Source: Desulfosarcina ovata subsp. ovata
GTDB taxonomy: Bacteria; Desulfobacterota; Desulfobacteria; Desulfobacterales; Desulfosarcinaceae
Direction: 5' to 3'
Assembly: GCF_009689005.1 (NCBI RefSeq)
Contig: NZ_AP021879.1
Coordinates: forward strand, 1,550,001-1,614,000
DNA length: 64,000 nt
Position 1 is the stretch's first letter. Every line of letters starts with the position of its first letter. Of the stretch, positions 49,321 to 57,400 are shown in pieces. A program made the position numbers and the translations under genes. The notes beneath the pieces are model-generated. The model was not told the origin of the DNA. It did not search any database and saw only the letters and a list, made by a program, of their open reading frames with translations.

Positions 49321-50984
49321 ATCGGGATAGGGAGTAGCCTCGCGGCTACCCCCTCCCACACCACCCGGCATACGGATCGCGTACCAAGGCGGTTCGGCTG
49401 ATCAGGAAAGTTATTGAGCAGGCAGGTATAGTCCTCGTTCGAAGAAGTAACGGTTTGGTAGAGCAAATATCACCCACTTGACCTTGCTCATGCGCCAGTA
49501 CTTTTTGCGGGCGTTACCGCAAAGCATGGCGTCCTTATGCGCAATGCCAAGCTTTTTGAGGTTTCGGACCTTGGTCCTGGGGTTTTTCCATTGTTTCCAG
49601 ACAACGCACCGCAGCCGGCGGATGATCCAGCCATTGAGTGACTTGAACAGGTGCCTGGCTTCTGTCAGGCGATAATAGTTCCACCAGCCAATCAGGTACT
49701 GATTCAGATCTTTGATAATCTGGCTCAGGCTTCTCCCTTGATTACGGTTCGTCAGTTCCCGGACTCGCTCCTTGAAACGTGAAATTGTTTTTCGGTGAAT
49801 CCGGATTTTGGTCTGGCCACACATGCTGAATCCTCCACATACGTGTACCCGTCAAGCAAATAGCCCTTGGCTTGTAGAACAGCATCATGGGCGGACCGTT
49901 CCGGTCTGAATCCGTAGCTGTATTCAGAAAAGGTCGGATCCCAGATCTGCTCCAGCATTTGAGCGATCGCCTGTTGGATAAGTCGGTCCAATACCGTGGG
50001 AATACCAAGCAAACGGACACCGCCATCGGGTTTATCGATCTCCTTCCTTCTGACCGGTAAGGGACGATAGACCCCATTTAGCAGATCCTGCTTGATCTTC
50101 GGCCAGTGCCTTTTCAGGTACCCTTTCAAGTGGTTGGTTTTCATCCCATCCACGCCCGGGGCGCCCTTATTGGCAACGACCTGGTTCATTGCTCTGAGCA
50201 CGTTCCGGCGTTCGAGAATTCGTTCCAGTAACTGCTCGCTTCCTCCCAGACGTTCGGCAAGCCGCGACGCTACAAACATTTCCATCTGCTGTGGCTTGAT
50301 GTTCATAAGTACACGCCTCCTAATGGTCATTTTCATTTACCCGTACCATTCGGTCCGGGCACCGTTCGGGCCTTTCACCGGGGTGATCCTCCTGTTACGC
50401 TTGACCCGCGGGTAGCTCGCGCATCTCGTTTCCTCCGGTTACATTATGCCCTTAAGCTGACTCCCGCTGCACGGTGGGCGCACCTTGCGGTTTGCTCACT
50501 CGAATGATCTGCCGCCGCTGGCTCCTTTGGTTTCGTGTTCCTCTCCATAATGGAGTTTGGCTCATCGCCGGTCAGGGGCCGGTCTTCCGACGATGCCGGG
50601 GGTTTTGGTGGCCGGAGTTCCCCCTACCGGCAATTTCACACGACAAGTCCCGAGATGCAGCGGGCCTCCCGGGGTAAGCACACATCTTTCGGTACGTAAG
50701 CGCCGAGTATACGAGCACTGCCTGAGATGGATAGAGGACTTAACCTTGTGTTGCAGGCTGGTCCCACAGATGCGCGCCTGACTCGATTTCTGTTCGTCAC
50801 CCCGTACCTTCGCGACTGCCCTGCCGCAGCAGGGCGGCTTCCTCCCCAGGCACCGTTGCCGGATACCCAGTTGCCATGTCGCTACACCCTTCGCCTCCAT
50901 CGGGCTGGGTCTAAGACTTGCCAAGCGATCCAACCGACTGATATGCTTGGCTCACTTTTAAGATGTGTGCCGTGCCCGGCACAC
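49321..50984 (-). mobile_element. Degenerate group II intron, opposite to the cassette genes
   Basis: On the minus strand the element begins GTGTGCCGGGCACGGCACAC (50984 downwards), matching the GUGYG start, and ends CTCCCTATCCCGAT at 49321. Before the end is a domain-V-like segment, GAACCGCC to GGTGGTGTG (about 49360-49400). It encodes a reverse transcriptase with an internal deletion. Removing the intron joins GATCTGCACAC to AACCAATGC, giving the left core of an attC-like site. Ends are inferred from consensus, not proven. The exact intron class is uncertain. Confidence 0.7.
49411..50336 (-). pseudogene. Group II intron reverse transcriptase/maturase with deleted catalytic core
   Basis: The N-terminal part is normal (RNVLRAMNQVVANKGAPGVD, LLGIPTVLDRLIQQAIAQML, then SEYSYGFRPERSAHDAVLQA). 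After GYTYV near 49830 the frame jumps to the region after the catalytic palm: IRIHRKTISRFKERVRELTN and the maturase X domain (LIGWWNYYRLTEARHLFKSL). The segment with the YADD box, about 130 to 150 residues, is missing and the two parts are in different frames. There is no endonuclease domain. The enzyme cannot be active. Confidence 0.88.
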
Positions 50985-51041
50985 AACCAATGCTTTCACA
51001 GCGACGGCCAACTGCCGCAGCGCGTGAAGCTGGCGTTCGGC
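50985..51041 (+). repeat. attC-like site interrupted by the group II intron (cassette boundary 2)
   Basis: After removing the intron the site reads GCACAC-AACCAATGCTTTCAC and so on to GCGTGAAGCTGGCGTTCGGC. AAC (50985-50987) faces GTT (51035-51037). GCTTTCACAGC pairs with GCGTGAAGC apart from unpaired extra bases, and GACGGC/GCCG-type bases form the tip. The R'-like end GTTCGGCGCTAAAT resembles the end of boundary 1 (GTTGTGTGTGGCCTAAAT). Confidence 0.5.
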
Positions 51042-51074
51042 GCTAAATATTCATTTCCGGAGGAAGAACTGGCT

Positions 51075-51239
51075 ATGGCAATTGAAGAACCCTTAAATAA
51101 TTCGCAGGGTGTTGACATAGGATTGGTGACAATGTTTCTCAAAATGTCCCCTGAAGAGCGTTTAAAGGCTAATGATAACGCAGTACGAACTATTCAGGAA
51201 TTAAGAAATGCCTACAAGCAAAAACAGAATGAGAACTGA
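51075..51239 (+). CDS. Small protein preceding the nucleotidyltransferase
   Basis: A 54-residue, mostly helical protein (IGLVTMFLKMSPEERLKAND, then TIQELRNAYKQ). Start ATG at 51075, 34 bp after the attC-like end. It overlaps the next gene by 32 bp, so the two are translated together. Such short helical partners often precede minimal nucleotidyltransferases, where they act as the second component, but I do not recognise the family. Confidence 0.6.
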   Translation: MAIEEPLNNSQGVDIGLVTMFLKMSPEERLKANDNAVRTIQELRNAYKQKQNEN

Positions 51240-51768
51240 CATAGACTTAAGCGCCGTACTTGAGGGACTGATAAAAGCTGATGTTAAATTTATCTTGGTT
51301 GGTGGTCTTGCCGCCGTTGTGCAGGGTGCACCTGTAACTACTATGGATGTTGACATTGTCCATCAACGAACAGCCGAAAATATTGTCAAATTACTTTCAT
51401 TTCTTAAATCAATTGACTCATATCATCGTCGCCCGGATAACAAAATAATTGAACCAACAGAACAAGACTTTTCAGGAGAAGGTCATGCATTATTATCTAC
51501 TCGATTCGGACCGCTTGACGTTCTTGCTGTTATCGAGGAGGGGAAAACATATGATAATTTGCTCGAACACACTGTAGAAATAGAATTTCGAGGAAATACC
51601 ATAAAGGTTCTTGATCTTAGAATGATAATCGAACTAAAGAGATCCTCAAAAGACCCCAAAGATAAACAACGCTTGCCCGTTCTTGAAGAAACATTACGAC
51701 AACTTCAAGGTATGGTTGTAGATTACATAAAAACAGGACAAACGAATAATAATAACGATAATAAATAG
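51208..51768 (+). CDS. Nucleotidyltransferase-like protein (AbiEii/MNT type)
   Basis: A 186-residue protein with the polymerase-beta-type signature: FILVGGLAAVVQGAPVTTMD followed by VDIV, i.e. GG and then two aspartates (DVD). The third acidic residue may be in GPLDVLAV. Such enzymes attach a nucleotide to a tRNA or protein; many are toxins or antitoxins. It is the second gene of a putative integron cassette, bounded on the right by an attC-like site that begins 7 bp after its stop. An Asn-rich tail ends the protein. Confidence 0.75.
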   Translation: MPTSKNRMRTDIDLSAVLEGLIKADVKFILVGGLAAVVQGAPVTTMDVDIVHQRTAENIVKLLSFLKSIDSYHRRPDNKIIEPTEQDFSGEGHALLSTRFGPLDVLAVIEEGKTYDNLLEHTVEIEFRGNTIKVLDLRMIIELKRSSKDPKDKQRLPVLEETLRQLQGMVVDYIKTGQTNNNNDNK

Positions 51769-51775
51769 TCAATAA

Positions 51776-51837
51776 ACCGAACCTCTGTGTTCAGTGGAGC
51801 GCGAGGACCATGCGCCCACTGATACCGGGCGTTGTGC
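51776..51837 (+). repeat. attC-like site (cassette boundary 3)
   Basis: ACCGAAC (51776-51782) faces GTTGTGC (51831-51837) as R''/R' cores. Between them CAGTGG-A-GCGC (51792-51802) pairs with GCGC-CCACTG (51812-51821), leaving one extrahelical A. Size (62 bases) and geometry fit a short attC. It ends the nucleotidyltransferase cassette. Confidence 0.55.
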
Positions 51838-51909
51838 CCACAAATAAAGATGGCCCTGCCAAAATGCAAGGCCACAAAAAAATATTAAAATCCCAAGAGG
51901 CGATAAATA

Positions 51910-52092
51910 TCAAGTATGAGCTACTCGATTCAATTCTTCTCGGATAACTTGTCGGATAACCGACTCATCAAGGGGTTTCCCGCTTTTCGAAAGATATTCT
52001 CTAAGAACTTCATTAATCATGGTCTGGTACCCATATCCTGCCTCGTCAATCCTCATACGAAAGTCATTGAGAATATCCGTATCAATATACAT
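51910..52092 (-). CDS. Ribbon-helix-helix antitoxin-like protein (BrnA/CopG type)
   Basis: A 60-residue protein: a beta strand (MYIDTDILNDFRM) and two helices (YGYQTMINEVLREYLSKSGK, VIRQVIREELNRV), the layout of BrnA/CopG antitoxins, where the strand binds DNA. The ATG at 52092 is preceded by AAGGAAA and an in-frame TAA further up. No toxin gene is next to it, so it is an orphan antitoxin. It is encoded opposite to the other cassette genes. Confidence 0.65.
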   Translation of the reverse strand: MYIDTDILNDFRMRIDEAGYGYQTMINEVLREYLSKSGKPLDESVIRQVIREELNRVAHT

Positions 52093-52167
52093 TGTGATCC
52101 TGGTTTTTCCTTAATTTGATTTTATTTGGGACTTAATATTTAATGGGCGACCCTTTATCACCTTTAC

Positions 52168-52554
52168 GTGCATAAACTAAAAAAAAAGAGCCTTCTGACG
52201 TTTTATCAAATCGGCAATGAAGCAAATGAAGTGATAAAAGAATCCACAAAGATCGTAAAGATAGCCAGCTCACCGGCATTTCGGCAGGTGGTGATGCTCC
52301 AAGCGGGTGCTACCGTGTTTTGGGCAGGTGCAGCATTTTTGTGTGCCAGGTTGATCCCTCTGCCCTGTTTCCCTCTCGCCACACTAAGGATCCCATTTGC
52401 ATCGGTCTGTGGGCTGCTGGCGGTGTGGTGCATTGTCTCGTACTGGGTTACCGATTTTGTAAATGCCGAGCTGTACAAGGAGTGGCTGAAATATGAATTT
52501 TACTTGATGGGATTTTTTGCGTTGCTCTGTTTTTTCTGGTCAGTGCTGAGGTAA
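52168..52554 (+). CDS. Unrecognised membrane protein, first of a four-gene set
   Basis: A 128-residue product from a GTG start at 52168. The N-terminal 40 residues are amphipathic and lysine-rich (HKLKKKSLLTFYQ). Hydrophobic segments lie at about 43-63 (VMLQAGATVFWAGAAFLCAR), 74-97 and 108-126. I know no family for it. The next gene starts 6 bp after its stop. A cytoplasmic N-terminus is likely by the positive-inside rule. The start codon is uncertain. Confidence 0.5.
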   Translation: MHKLKKKSLLTFYQIGNEANEVIKESTKIVKIASSPAFRQVVMLQAGATVFWAGAAFLCARLIPLPCFPLATLRIPFASVCGLLAVWCIVSYWVTDFVNAELYKEWLKYEFYLMGFFALLCFFWSVLR

Positions 52555-52560
52555 AGCATC

Positions 52561-52947
52561 ATGGATCTATTCTGTAAATCGGTCATCTGCCCATATTGTA
52601 ATAAAGATGCAAAATACCGTTTCAAAATCGAAGCACTTCACATCGGGTATCTGCGTATAATCCTGCAACGTTACGCGGTTACTCTTTTGATGATGGTCAC
52701 ACTTTTTATTTCTGTGAAGGCATTTACAATTATTGCTCTAACGACCATTGCCTTTGGGCTGATTCATTACGGCCTACACCGACTCTTTTCTTTTATTGTC
52801 TATTTCCGGGACAAGCGAAGGCGTAAAGGAATTCCGCGTTTGTATACCTTTTTGTTAACCTGTCTGCATTGCCGGGAAAGTTTTAAAGTTTCCCTGCTGC
52901 TCACATTACCCGATCGAGGTATGTATGAAGTCAAACATGTCGATTGA
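52561..52947 (+). CDS. Unrecognised membrane protein with split zinc-ribbon cysteines
   Basis: A 128-residue protein with CPYC at residues 10-13 and CLHC near residue 100, so two Cys pairs on either side of a two-helix hydrophobic block (about 38-80, TLLMMVTLFISVKAFTIIAL). Between the helices and the second pair is a basic stretch, RDKRRRKG. A zinc ribbon formed across a membrane hairpin is suggested. It overlaps the next gene by 23 bp. No family recognised. Confidence 0.55.
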   Translation: MDLFCKSVICPYCNKDAKYRFKIEALHIGYLRIILQRYAVTLLMMVTLFISVKAFTIIALTTIAFGLIHYGLHRLFSFIVYFRDKRRRKGIPRLYTFLLTCLHCRESFKVSLLLTLPDRGMYEVKHVD

Positions 52948-53386
52948 AAACAAGCAAAGCGCGAAAAAACCACTGACCGGATCACCGTTGCAACCTTCTG
53001 ACCAGGCGCTCTTCGGGCTCGGGAAAAAGATGGTCGAAGAATCGGTGCAGATTGGCCGAGACTTTGCTAAGACCATGATTCAGTTCTCATTTGCTGCGAT
53101 TCCGGTCTATATAGCGATTTTAAAACAGTACTCCGCTGAGCCTAAAAATACGCTGGAAGCAATCATTCAGGTTGCCCCGAATGTGTTTTTCTTAATGAGT
53201 GCGATGTGTTTTATTGTGTCATTTCTGCCTAAAAAGGCCGAGATCGTTGTCAATATCGTGGAATTGATGGAAGAGGGACTCGGCAAGGCCGCTCATCGCC
53301 GATCGAGGCTTAATTATCTGGGGACTGTTTTCTTTATACTCGGGGTGCTGGGCGGCAGTGCGGCATTGATGTTCGTTTTTTATTAG
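52925..53386 (+). CDS. Unrecognised three-helix membrane protein
   Basis: A 153-residue protein. The first 45 residues are polar, followed by hydrophobic stretches at about 48-68 (FAKTMIQFSFAAIPVYIAIL), 84-104 (APNVFFLMSAMCFIVSFL) and 128-152 (LNYLGTVFFILGVLGGSAAL). The ATG at 52925 lies inside the end of the preceding gene, with GAGG 7 bases upstream, so translation is coupled. No family recognised. Confidence 0.55.
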   Translation: MKSNMSIENKQSAKKPLTGSPLQPSDQALFGLGKKMVEESVQIGRDFAKTMIQFSFAAIPVYIAILKQYSAEPKNTLEAIIQVAPNVFFLMSAMCFIVSFLPKKAEIVVNIVELMEEGLGKAAHRRSRLNYLGTVFFILGVLGGSAALMFVFY

Positions 53387-53461
53387 GGTCGCGGCACAAC
53401 TATTTTTGCCGGGGGTCCTAGAACCTGCGCCCATTGTAATCAATTTATCCATGGAGTGCGT

Positions 53462-53959
53462 ATGATATTGATTAATGGAGAAAAGATCTGGCATGCGATG
53501 GTTGCAGGGCAGGTTACAAGCGTAACACAACTGATCATCCCGGCAACTGTTCTTTACCTGTTCAGTGCGATAGCCTATCGATTTGTTCGTGCGGGCGAAT
53601 GGATACCCAAAGAACAGTTTGACCAAACATTTCAGGGCAATGACTATCAAATAATTAAGATAATCACCGGCGTTTTGACCACACTCACGGCCATACTCGG
53701 GGCGTTTATGGCAGCTTGTCTGGTAAGACATTTTTTCATTCTTTGTGCCATTCACAAGGCGCTCTGGCCGATTATTGTCCTTACCCTGCCGCTGCCTCAT
53801 ATTTTTTTACTTCAGCGACTGGCGATCCCCATCTACCTGCTTGCAGCCGACATAAATCAGTTGTTTGTATCGGTACTGGTTGACTATCTGGCGGTAGCAC
53901 ACCGGCATATTTATTTGTGGTGTATAGTCATACTCTATATCATTTACTTTACCCAGTGA
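53462..53959 (+). CDS. Unrecognised four-helix membrane protein, last of the set
   Basis: A 165-residue hydrophobic protein with about four membrane segments (for example LIIPATVLYLFSAIAYRFV and TGVLTTLTAILGAFMAACLV). The ATG at 53462 lies 6 bases after GGAG; a GTG two codons upstream is an alternative. It is 75 bp after the previous gene and may share its transcript. Its end overlaps the decayed recombinase on the other strand. No family recognised. Confidence 0.5.
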   Translation: MILINGEKIWHAMVAGQVTSVTQLIIPATVLYLFSAIAYRFVRAGEWIPKEQFDQTFQGNDYQIIKIITGVLTTLTAILGAFMAACLVRHFFILCAIHKALWPIIVLTLPLPHIFLLQRLAIPIYLLAADINQLFVSVLVDYLAVAHRHIYLWCIVILYIIYFTQ

Positions 53960-54287
53960 TTTTCATGTTGATATCTCTTACTATCTCTTTAGCTGCAGCC
54001 TTTAAATCCGCATCGCTGACAATATTGTTGACCATGAGAATGTTGCGCGCTTGCCGGTCTTGTTCTCGACGATGGTGATCTCCTCCCCCGGCTTCAGATG
54101 GCGCAGATCGCCCACGGTGAGCGTGAGCAGGTCCCCGACCCGCAGGTCGTTGTTGATCCTCAGGACGAACAAAAGATAGTCCCCGGGGGGGGATTCGAGC
54201 ATCTTCTTGAGGGCCTGGATGTCCTTGATTCGGCGAATCGGCTCTACGGTGATCCGCCGTCCTTTTTGGGGGGTTGTTTTGGTTGGG
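53952..54287 (-). pseudogene. Truncated, frameshifted tyrosine recombinase (phage-type integrase)
   Basis: The minus strand reads TPQKGRRITVEPIRRIKDIQ, then LESPPGDYLLFVLRINNDLR and VGDLLTLTVGDLRHLKPGEE, the start of a small tyrosine-recombinase catalytic domain, where the Arg of NxLRxGDLL is the first catalytic residue. Two extra bases after ENKTGKR shift the frame (the other frame continues NILMVNNIVSDADL), and the His-x-x-Arg and Tyr boxes are absent. No start codon is visible. A dead remnant, possibly the original integrase of a nearby element. Confidence 0.75.
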
Positions 54288-54552
54288 ATTATACTTCTTC
54301 AATAAGACGGTCTCCGGCCAGGATTGTCAATCCGAGGTCAATGATTCTTTTGCCGGCCCTATCACCCGGCAGATCTTTTTTCTTGACGATTTTCGGCTTT
54401 TCCCTGATAAACGGTTGATTGAGTTGACACTGAGGGACCCACAGGGAGTGTACCGGATGGTTTATCCTGGTCGCCATCGACTCCCTCTCGAAATACCTCA
54501 AAACAGACCGCAGCTCTGACCGTTGCCCCCAATCAAGCGGAAATACACGATC

Positions 54553-55833
54553 ATGTCCGAGAACCAGCGACCGACCGCTCATCCCATAAGCTCGATTGAC
54601 AAAGCGTTTAAAACAGATGGCGATACAACACTGCCTGAACTTTATTTGCGACCGGACACCATTGCAGCCCCGGCTTTTTTTGTTGACCGGGACCTTTCCG
54701 TGCGCTGGATCGCGCCCGGTGGCAACGATCCGTTTTCCGATGCATTGGCCGGGCAGATCGAAACCCTTGCCACCCACAACGTTTTTAAGCTGTTGATGGG
54801 GCCGGCGGTCGAGCATTGCGTTCACGAGTGGCAATCCTTTTTTTCGTTTGTCTACAGCGTACTGAAACGCTCGACAGCCAGCGCCACCTTCGAGTCCGGT
54901 ACCAGCTCGATAGCCCCCGACCGGCTTCCAGCAGCACCGCCCGAAAATAATCGCGAAACAACGGATTTCTCTTTTGGTGTCGAGAGCAGCTCGATGATTT
55001 TCGATGGAACGGCATCTGTCCCGTTACGGATTTTCGGTCTGGCGTTTGAAACCGGCACCCTTTTTTTGATCCGCGAAGGCAACAGCAAACCTCCCCTACA
55101 AACCGGTAAAAACACAGCCGAGCGTAAAGGAAAGGAACGGTCCACGGCCAACTGGCGACTGCCGGTCGGTGTGTTGTGCATTCAGATCAACGATGCCCAC
55201 CGGCTCTCCGACACCATGATGCCGGTCGCTTATTTTCGTTTGATCCGTCACATATGGAACGTCACTGATGAACTGGCCCGGTCGCTGGGGGGCAAGCGGG
55301 TCGGTTGCACAGGCGCACAGATCCATTATGTATTTACCGAAAGTGCCGGACGAAACCCGATCTTCAGTGCCGTCTGCTGTGCCACACGCATGGGCACCCA
55401 GATACGCGCCCTTCAGGGAAAACAAGATTCTGGGGACGGCGGGTCCGAAGCCATTGCCCTGCAAATGGGAATCGCCACCGGCACCAATGATTTTCCGGGA
55501 ATCGACGCCGGCTGTGGCAACATGCCTCCGGTGGTCCCCGGAGGGGGCATCGACCAGGCTTCGCTGTTATCATCCATCGCGTCAAAGGGAGAGATCTGGA
55601 TCACCAAAACGGCTGTCACCCTGCTTCCCCAAATGCTCGTCGATCAGATAAAAATAGGGGTTGATCATCAGGGGCGCTTTCAACCCAATTTTTTCACTCG
55701 CGTTTCAGACCTGCAACCAACGAGCGGGGGGAAACCGTTAAAATCGAGCATGGGAACTCTGCCGACCACCCGAATTGTTGAACTCATCCCACCCAAAACA
55801 GATTTATCATTCCTTAAAGAGGATTCAGCATGA
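54553..55833 (+). CDS. PAS-like plus degenerate class III nucleotide cyclase-like protein
   Basis: A protein of about 426 residues. Its N-terminal third resembles a PAS domain (APAFFVDRDLSVRWIAPGGN). The C-terminal part follows a class III cyclase outline (LPVGVLCIQINDAHRLSDTM, then MPVAYFRLIRHIWNVTDELA and LQMGIATGTNDFPG). The two metal-binding aspartates of active cyclases appear replaced: the position in VLCIQIND is Gln, and the one in CTGAQIHYVF is Ala. It is therefore probably a sensor without cyclase activity. The ATG at 54553 lacks a strong ribosome site. The next gene overlaps by 4 bp. Confidence 0.6.
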   Translation: MSENQRPTAHPISSIDKAFKTDGDTTLPELYLRPDTIAAPAFFVDRDLSVRWIAPGGNDPFSDALAGQIETLATHNVFKLLMGPAVEHCVHEWQSFFSFVYSVLKRSTASATFESGTSSIAPDRLPAAPPENNRETTDFSFGVESSSMIFDGTASVPLRIFGLAFETGTLFLIREGNSKPPLQTGKNTAERKGKERSTANWRLPVGVLCIQINDAHRLSDTMMPVAYFRLIRHIWNVTDELARSLGGKRVGCTGAQIHYVFTESAGRNPIFSAVCCATRMGTQIRALQGKQDSGDGGSEAIALQMGIATGTNDFPGIDAGCGNMPPVVPGGGIDQASLLSSIASKGEIWITKTAVTLLPQMLVDQIKIGVDHQGRFQPNFFTRVSDLQPTSGGKPLKSSMGTLPTTRIVELIPPKTDLSFLKEDSA

Positions 55834-56045
55834 CAGAAAACAGCCCGTTAGTAAGGGTTCACGTTAATATCGAAATTTCCGCAGCAGCGTTACAGGCTGT
55901 GGTGGCCAATTCCAAACGCAAGACAGGTGCCGATGAAAGCGGTCACTATCGGGTGGACACCGCCGATGCATTGGCCGACATGATCTCCAAGTTTCTCCAG
56001 CAAAAGGGATTTGAGGATTTTTCCCGAGATCCCAAAAACTACTGA
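55830..56045 (+). CDS. Small conserved protein linked to the cyclase-like gene
   Basis: A 71-residue protein starting in an ATGA overlap with the preceding stop, so the two genes are translationally coupled. The N-terminal strand VRVHVNIEISAAALQAVVAN and the middle TGADESGHYRVDTADALADM suggest a compact alpha/beta fold. I recognise no family. Its tight coupling suggests it acts with the upstream sensor. Confidence 0.6.
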   Translation: MTENSPLVRVHVNIEISAAALQAVVANSKRKTGADESGHYRVDTADALADMISKFLQQKGFEDFSRDPKNY

Positions 56046-56052
56046 TCAAATT

Positions 56053-57249
56053 TCAGGGAACGCCGGCTTTGTAAAGCGTCAGCCGTCCCTGGATCTCGTA
56101 GGTACCGACAGCCGCGGGCACCAGAAAGCTGTCTCCCCGTTTAACCGTCATGGGCGGTTGTCCTTCAGCGATTAACGTGCCGTCACCGGCCGTACACAGC
56201 AAGATCTCCACATCTCTTTCGGGAGGTGCGTGATACGGTTGTCCATGATCCGGTTCGAGTACACCCAGCGAGAATTCCGCCGCTGGTGACGGGTAGCGTT
56301 TTTCCGCCGGCCGCACCGCTTCGCCATGGATGATCTTTACCTCCACAGGCGCAAAGCGGACCACCCGCAACAGCTCCGGAACATCCACATGTTTGGGCGT
56401 CAATCCACCGCGCAGGACATTGTCGGAATTGGCCATCAGTTCAATCCCCATACCCTCCAGATACGCATGCAACTGGCCGGCGGGCAGATAAACGGCCTGG
56501 CCTGGCCGAAGGCAGATCAGATTGAGCAGGGCCGGTGAAAGCAGGCCCATATCGCCCGGATAGGCATCCGCCAGCGTGACGATCCAGCGGTAGACCGGTG
56601 AACGGGCAACCAGGAGGCCGGCCTTGTGCATCACTTGCCGGGCGGCCAATTGCCGTTCCGCCTCCGGTAAGGTCATGAGACGTTCAAAAAAATCGCGAAG
56701 CCCCTGGCCTTCCGGGTCTTTCTCCAGCCGTTCGAGGGCACCGGCAAGCGGATCGGGACAAATGGGCACCAGCAATGCTTTGGCGGCCTGCACCGGGCGA
56801 AATCCGCTCATGGCCCAAAATGGTGTCAGGGCACAGAGGATTTCCGGTTTGTGATTGGCATCCCGATAATTGCGATCAAAGGCATCCATCGCCTTCCCCG
56901 ATGTGTTTTCGCGGGCAAATCCCTCTCGGGCCTGGGCGATATTGGGATGCGCCTGGATAGACAGTGGCCGGGCAGCTGCCAGGACCTTGAAGAGAAACGG
57001 CAGGCTGCCGCAAAAACGACGGGCTCCCGCATCCCCCAGAATCGCCGCCGGTTGATCGTCGATCAACGAGGCCAGGGATACGGGTCCAGCGCTGCCGATA
57101 ACCATGGACGGCCCCTTGGGATGGGTTCCCATCCACAATTCGGCCTGGGGCTGGGCTGACGGAACAGGCTGGCCAATCAGATCGGCAATGGCGCGGGTCG
57201 ATCCCCAGGCATACGGCTGGACGACGTTCTGCAATCGGTAGACAGGCAT
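56053..57249 (-). CDS. manA: Mannose-6-phosphate isomerase, class I
   Basis: A 398-residue zinc enzyme interconverting mannose-6-phosphate and fructose-6-phosphate, supplying mannose for polysaccharide. The type I signature is visible: [15 protein letters not shown], the metal-site [20 protein letters not shown], and [20 protein letters not shown] with [16 protein letters not shown]. The metal-binding Gln, His and Glu residues are in these segments. It is convergent with the small gene ending at 56045 and divergent from queC. Confidence 0.94.
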   Translation of the reverse strand: MPVYRLQNVVQPYAWGSTRAIADLIGQPVPSAQPQAELWMGTHPKGPSMVIGSAGPVSLASLIDDQPAAILGDAGARRFCGSLPFLFKVLAAARPLSIQAHPNIAQAREGFARENTSGKAMDAFDRNYRDANHKPEILCALTPFWAMSGFRPVQAAKALLVPICPDPLAGALERLEKDPEGQGLRDFFERLMTLPEAERQLAARQVMHKAGLLVARSPVYRWIVTLADAYPGDMGLLSPALLNLICLRPGQAVYLPAGQLHAYLEGMGIELMANSDNVLRGGLTPKHVDVPELLRVVRFAPVEVKIIHGEAVRPAEKRYPSPAAEFSLGVLEPDHGQPYHAPPERDVEILLCTAGDGTLIAEGQPPMTVKRGDSFLVPAAVGTYEIQGRLTLYKAGVP

Positions 57250-57400
57250 GGCGAAAGATGGCGCTCCTTTCCGGCAACAGGTGATTTACGAAGCGGGATC
57301 CGCCTGGTATAGAGGCGTCGCGAATGGCGCTGAAACAAGAACGCGCCCGTTGGCTTTCACGTTAATGAAATCTTCCATACGATTCAAGGCGAATCCGAAA

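Noticed and set aside
48100..52100. CRISPR array as an explanation for the repeated palindromes
   Set aside because: The palindromes are not identical, are spaced by whole genes, and no regular repeat-spacer pattern or cas gene is present.
53387..53461. A fourth attC site suggested by GCACAAC at 53394-53400
   Set aside because: No facing GTTGTGC-like core or paired stem follows before the next gene, so the match is probably chance.
53952..54287. Integron integrase IntI for the cassette cluster
   Set aside because: The remnant is a short single-domain tyrosine recombinase start, without the IntI-specific insert or C-terminal boxes, so it cannot be assigned as IntI.
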